Shown: piece by piece, positions 6,725 to 8,748 of the stretch
Layout: the number at the start of each line of letters is the position of its first letter
Numbering within the stretch: the first letter of the stretch is position 1
DNA from: Gammaproteobacteria bacterium
Lineage (GTDB): Bacteria > Pseudomonadota > Gammaproteobacteria > Eutrophobiales > Eutrophobiaceae
Assembly (NCBI GenBank): GCA_009843675.1
Contig: VYCZ01000300.1
Span: forward strand, 1-8,748
Length of the DNA stretch: 8,748 bases
Reading direction: 5' to 3'
Notes under the pieces: model-generated
The model's database searches: none
The model's input: the letters and a program-made list of their open reading frames with translations, nothing else
What the model was told of the DNA's origin: nothing
Made by a program: the position numbers and the translations under genes

Positions 6725-8748
6725 CTAGTTAAAATTCCGGCGCAGGCTCACAGACCAGGTAGCCGGCATACCGTAAACGCCCTCTACACCATTGTTATTG
6801 GCAAAACCTGTGATGATATACGTCTCATCAGCAACGTTGCGTCCCGCCGCGGTAATTGACCATACATCATTGGCATCCCGCCAGGTCAGTGAGAGGTTTA
6901 CCAGGGTATAGGCCGGTTGCACCAGCAAGGGGGTATTTCTATCGTCATTCGCGACCTTGCTGGTATGGGACAGGTCAAGCCGCGGCGTCAGCGAGCCCAT
7001 ATCACCCAGGCTGTATTCGTATTGCGCGGCGACGTTGATGTTCCATTCCGGCGCGTTGATCAGATCGTCATCAACATCAAACTGCACGCCGCTATCCAGC
7101 TTGACATATTCCGCATCCAGGTAACCCACGCCGACCTGCTGCAACATTTCAGGTACAGGCACCGCGGTCATTTCCAGTTCAAACCCGAGGATTTCCGCCT
7201 CTGCAGCATTCACCGTGGACAGTCCGATGGTGCCCGCGCTGTCGCTCTCGTCGGAGGTAACCTGCATATCCGTGTAATCGGTGAAAAATACCGCGCCATT
7301 GAGACGCATGCGATTGTCAAGCAAGGTGGACTTGAAGCCGCCTTCGTAAACCTTTACGAACTCAGGTCCTGCAACAGGCGCTTCACGCTTTGCCGGAAAG
7401 ACCCGCTGGGTGAATGCGCCGGCCTTGAAACCCTCCGAGTAGGATACGTACGTCATGATATCGTCGGTCCACCGGAAAGACAGGTTGACATAGGGCTGCA
7501 CCTCGCTTGCATTGGAATGGGCCGGAACCATGGGTAACACGCAGGAACCTTCGGTATTGGCAGGTGTCAACGGCGTCCCTTCACAATCAAACGGCGAGGC
7601 AGGCGATATGGAGAGCGGGAAAGGAATACCCCTGTCTATACCCACATGGGAGTCAGCGACAAATTCCTTCTCCTCATCCGTATAACGCACGCCTGCCGTC
7701 AACGACAACTGGTTTGTCACGTCAAAAGTGCCTTGGGCAAACACAGCCTTGCTCTCATTGTCAATCGTGCCGCCACTGTCGAATACGGTGTTGAAGGGCA
7801 GTTCCACCACGTCCAGGTGTTTGCCCGTTTCCTTCAGGTAATACAGGCCGACCAGCCATTCCAGACGATCTTCAAACGCCGAACCCAGCAACTGCAATTC
7901 CTGGGTGGTCTGTTTTTGCTCATAGTCGTTGGCGGTGCGAACAATCACGTGAACCGGCAGTTTCGAGTGGCTGGTATCCCTGGACCAGAAGCCGTCTTCC
8001 ACCCGGCGGTGCGCGGTGATGGATTTGAAAGTAAGGTTATCATTGATATCCCACTCGATGGTCCCGCCGACACCCCAGACATTCAGTTCGGAGTCCGGAC
8101 GCACGGCGACGCCGAACCGATCATTGTTCTGCAGTTCCGGTGTGGCGCTGACGTGGCTGCTCCAGGTCTTGTGGGGCCCGACCACCCACTGGTCGTTGTA
8201 ACATTTGTCGTTTCCGAACTGAGCCGGGTCGGTGCTGACGGCGAAGCCTCCACAGACCGGGTCGCCTGACACCAGGTTATTCAGTTTGGGAAAAAAACCG
8301 TCTTCGGCAACGTCAATCAGGACATTGGGGGCAGGGTTCTCATCGGTGGTGGAATAATCGGCCGTCACATCCACCGTGATGGCATCGGATGGGGTCCAGC
8401 GGAACGCCACCCGGCCAGACAGGTCTTCGTTATCACCCAGGTCCGGCCCGTCTCCCAGGTTTTTAACGTAACCGTCGCGGTTCCTGCTGGAGACCGAGAC
8501 GCTTCCCGCCAGGGTTTCGCCCAGGGGGACGTTGACGTAACCATTGACGTCAATACGGTCGTAACTGCCGGGCGTGACCTCCGCCCTGCCGAACAACCGG
8601 TCGGTAGTCGGTTTCTTTGTGACAACAGAGATGGCGCCTCCTATCGTATTACGCCCGAACAAGGTGCCCTGGGGGCCGCGCAGCACCTCAATGCGTTCCA
8701 CGTCCACCGTATCCATCACCTGGCCGATGGTGCGGGCGATATATACCC
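6725..8748 (-). CDS. TonB-dependent outer-membrane receptor (5' end missing)
   Basis: An outer-membrane active transporter that would import a substrate using energy passed by TonB-ExbBD. The frame is open to the right edge, reading VYIARTIGQVMDTVDVERIE just inside it, so the apparent GTG at 8719 is internal and the true start lies beyond the window. About 674 residues are present; the signal peptide, TonB box and first part of the plug are missing. The plug motif VLRGPQGTLFGRNTIGGA is intact, followed by many alternating aromatic/polar beta-strand segments of the 22-strand barrel. The protein ends in SVSLRRNFN with TAG at 6727-6725. Two close cysteine pairs, encoded at 8252-8254/8201-8203 and 7583-7585/7541-7543, lie in probable extracellular loops and could form disulfides. 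The oxidase gene starts 23 bases downstream, pointing to one transcript and linking import with oxidation. Receptors of this general kind carry siderophores, glycans, aromatics and other compounds, so the ligand cannot be named. Confidence 0.93.
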   Translation of the reverse strand, partial: VYIARTIGQVMDTVDVERIEVLRGPQGTLFGRNTIGGAISVVTKKPTTDRLFGRAEVTPGSYDRIDVNGYVNVPLGETLAGSVSVSSRNRDGYVKNLGDGPDLGDNEDLSGRVAFRWTPSDAITVDVTADYSTTDENPAPNVLIDVAEDGFFPKLNNLVSGDPVCGGFAVSTDPAQFGNDKCYNDQWVVGPHKTWSSHVSATPELQNNDRFGVAVRPDSELNVWGVGGTIEWDINDNLTFKSITAHRRVEDGFWSRDTSHSKLPVHVIVRTANDYEQKQTTQELQLLGSAFEDRLEWLVGLYYLKETGKHLDVVELPFNTVFDSGGTIDNESKAVFAQGTFDVTNQLSLTAGVRYTDEEKEFVADSHVGIDRGIPFPLSISPASPFDCEGTPLTPANTEGSCVLPMVPAHSNASEVQPYVNLSFRWTDDIMTYVSYSEGFKAGAFTQRVFPAKREAPVAGPEFVKVYEGGFKSTLLDNRMRLNGAVFFTDYTDMQVTSDESDSAGTIGLSTVNAAEAEILGFELEMTAVPVPEMLQQVGVGYLDAEYVKLDSGVQFDVDDDLINAPEWNINVAAQYEYSLGDMGSLTPRLDLSHTSKVANDDRNTPLLVQPAYTLVNLSLTWRDANDVWSITAAGRNVADETYIITGFANNNGVEGVYGMPATWSVSLRRNFN

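Noticed and set aside
6917..8269. Two plus-strand open frames of over 200 codons (6917-7537 and 7646-8269) opposite the TonB receptor
   Set aside because: The receptor frame is continuous and motif-rich across this region; the opposite-strand products show no domain or plausible ribosome binding site.
8717..8719. GTG at 8719 as the start of the TonB receptor
   Set aside because: The frame continues upstream with typical plug-domain sequence (VYIARTIGQ) to the window edge, and a start there would remove half of the plug.

Overview
The window looks like chromosomal DNA of a Gram-negative bacterium, most likely a pseudomonadotan (marine or soil gammaproteobacterium, or a sphingomonad). The reasons are a TonB-dependent outer-membrane receptor, Sec and Tat export signals on most products, moderately high G+C by eye, and an intergenic REP-like palindrome of a proteobacterial type. 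The genus cannot be told from the sequence. It holds six protein genes, two of them cut by the window edges. I found no rRNA, tRNA, CRISPR array, transposase or phage gene. No gene-free stretch is longer than about 150 bases.

Layout. The minus-strand gene at 1-363 (3' end missing) encodes a Tat-exported protein resembling the small subunit 3 family of gluconate 2-dehydrogenase-type enzymes. A 123-base divergent intergenic region follows. Next come two plus-strand genes 14 bases apart, each for an exported sulfatase: a zinc metallo-beta-lactamase-fold alkyl-sulfatase-type enzyme (487-2262) and a formylglycine-type sulfatase (2277-3839). The two belong to unrelated folds. The 125-base convergent gap contains a 91-base symmetric palindrome (3848-3938) made of two inverted hairpin units.

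The rest is on the minus strand, in transcription order: a TonB-dependent receptor (5' end beyond the right edge, to 6725), a Tat-exported FAD oxidase of the berberine-bridge type (6701-5244, 23 bases after the receptor), and a Rieske oxygenase of the vanillate/dicamba O-demethylase type (5089-3965). The 148-base gap before the Rieske gene may carry its own promoter.

How the genes may work together (inference). The receptor would import a scarce or bulky compound, the exported sulfatases would remove sulfate esters, the exported flavin oxidase would oxidise an alcohol or phenolic group, and the cytoplasmic Rieske enzyme would O-demethylate or hydroxylate an aromatic or alicyclic product. This fits a catabolic locus for a sulfated, possibly aromatic, natural product. 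The substrate is not identifiable from sequence. No regulator, Rieske reductase partner or formylglycine-generating enzyme is present, so those functions must be encoded elsewhere. The most unusual features are the paired sulfatases, active-site substitutions in three of the enzymes, and the covarying palindrome. I see no sign of a wholly new type of system.
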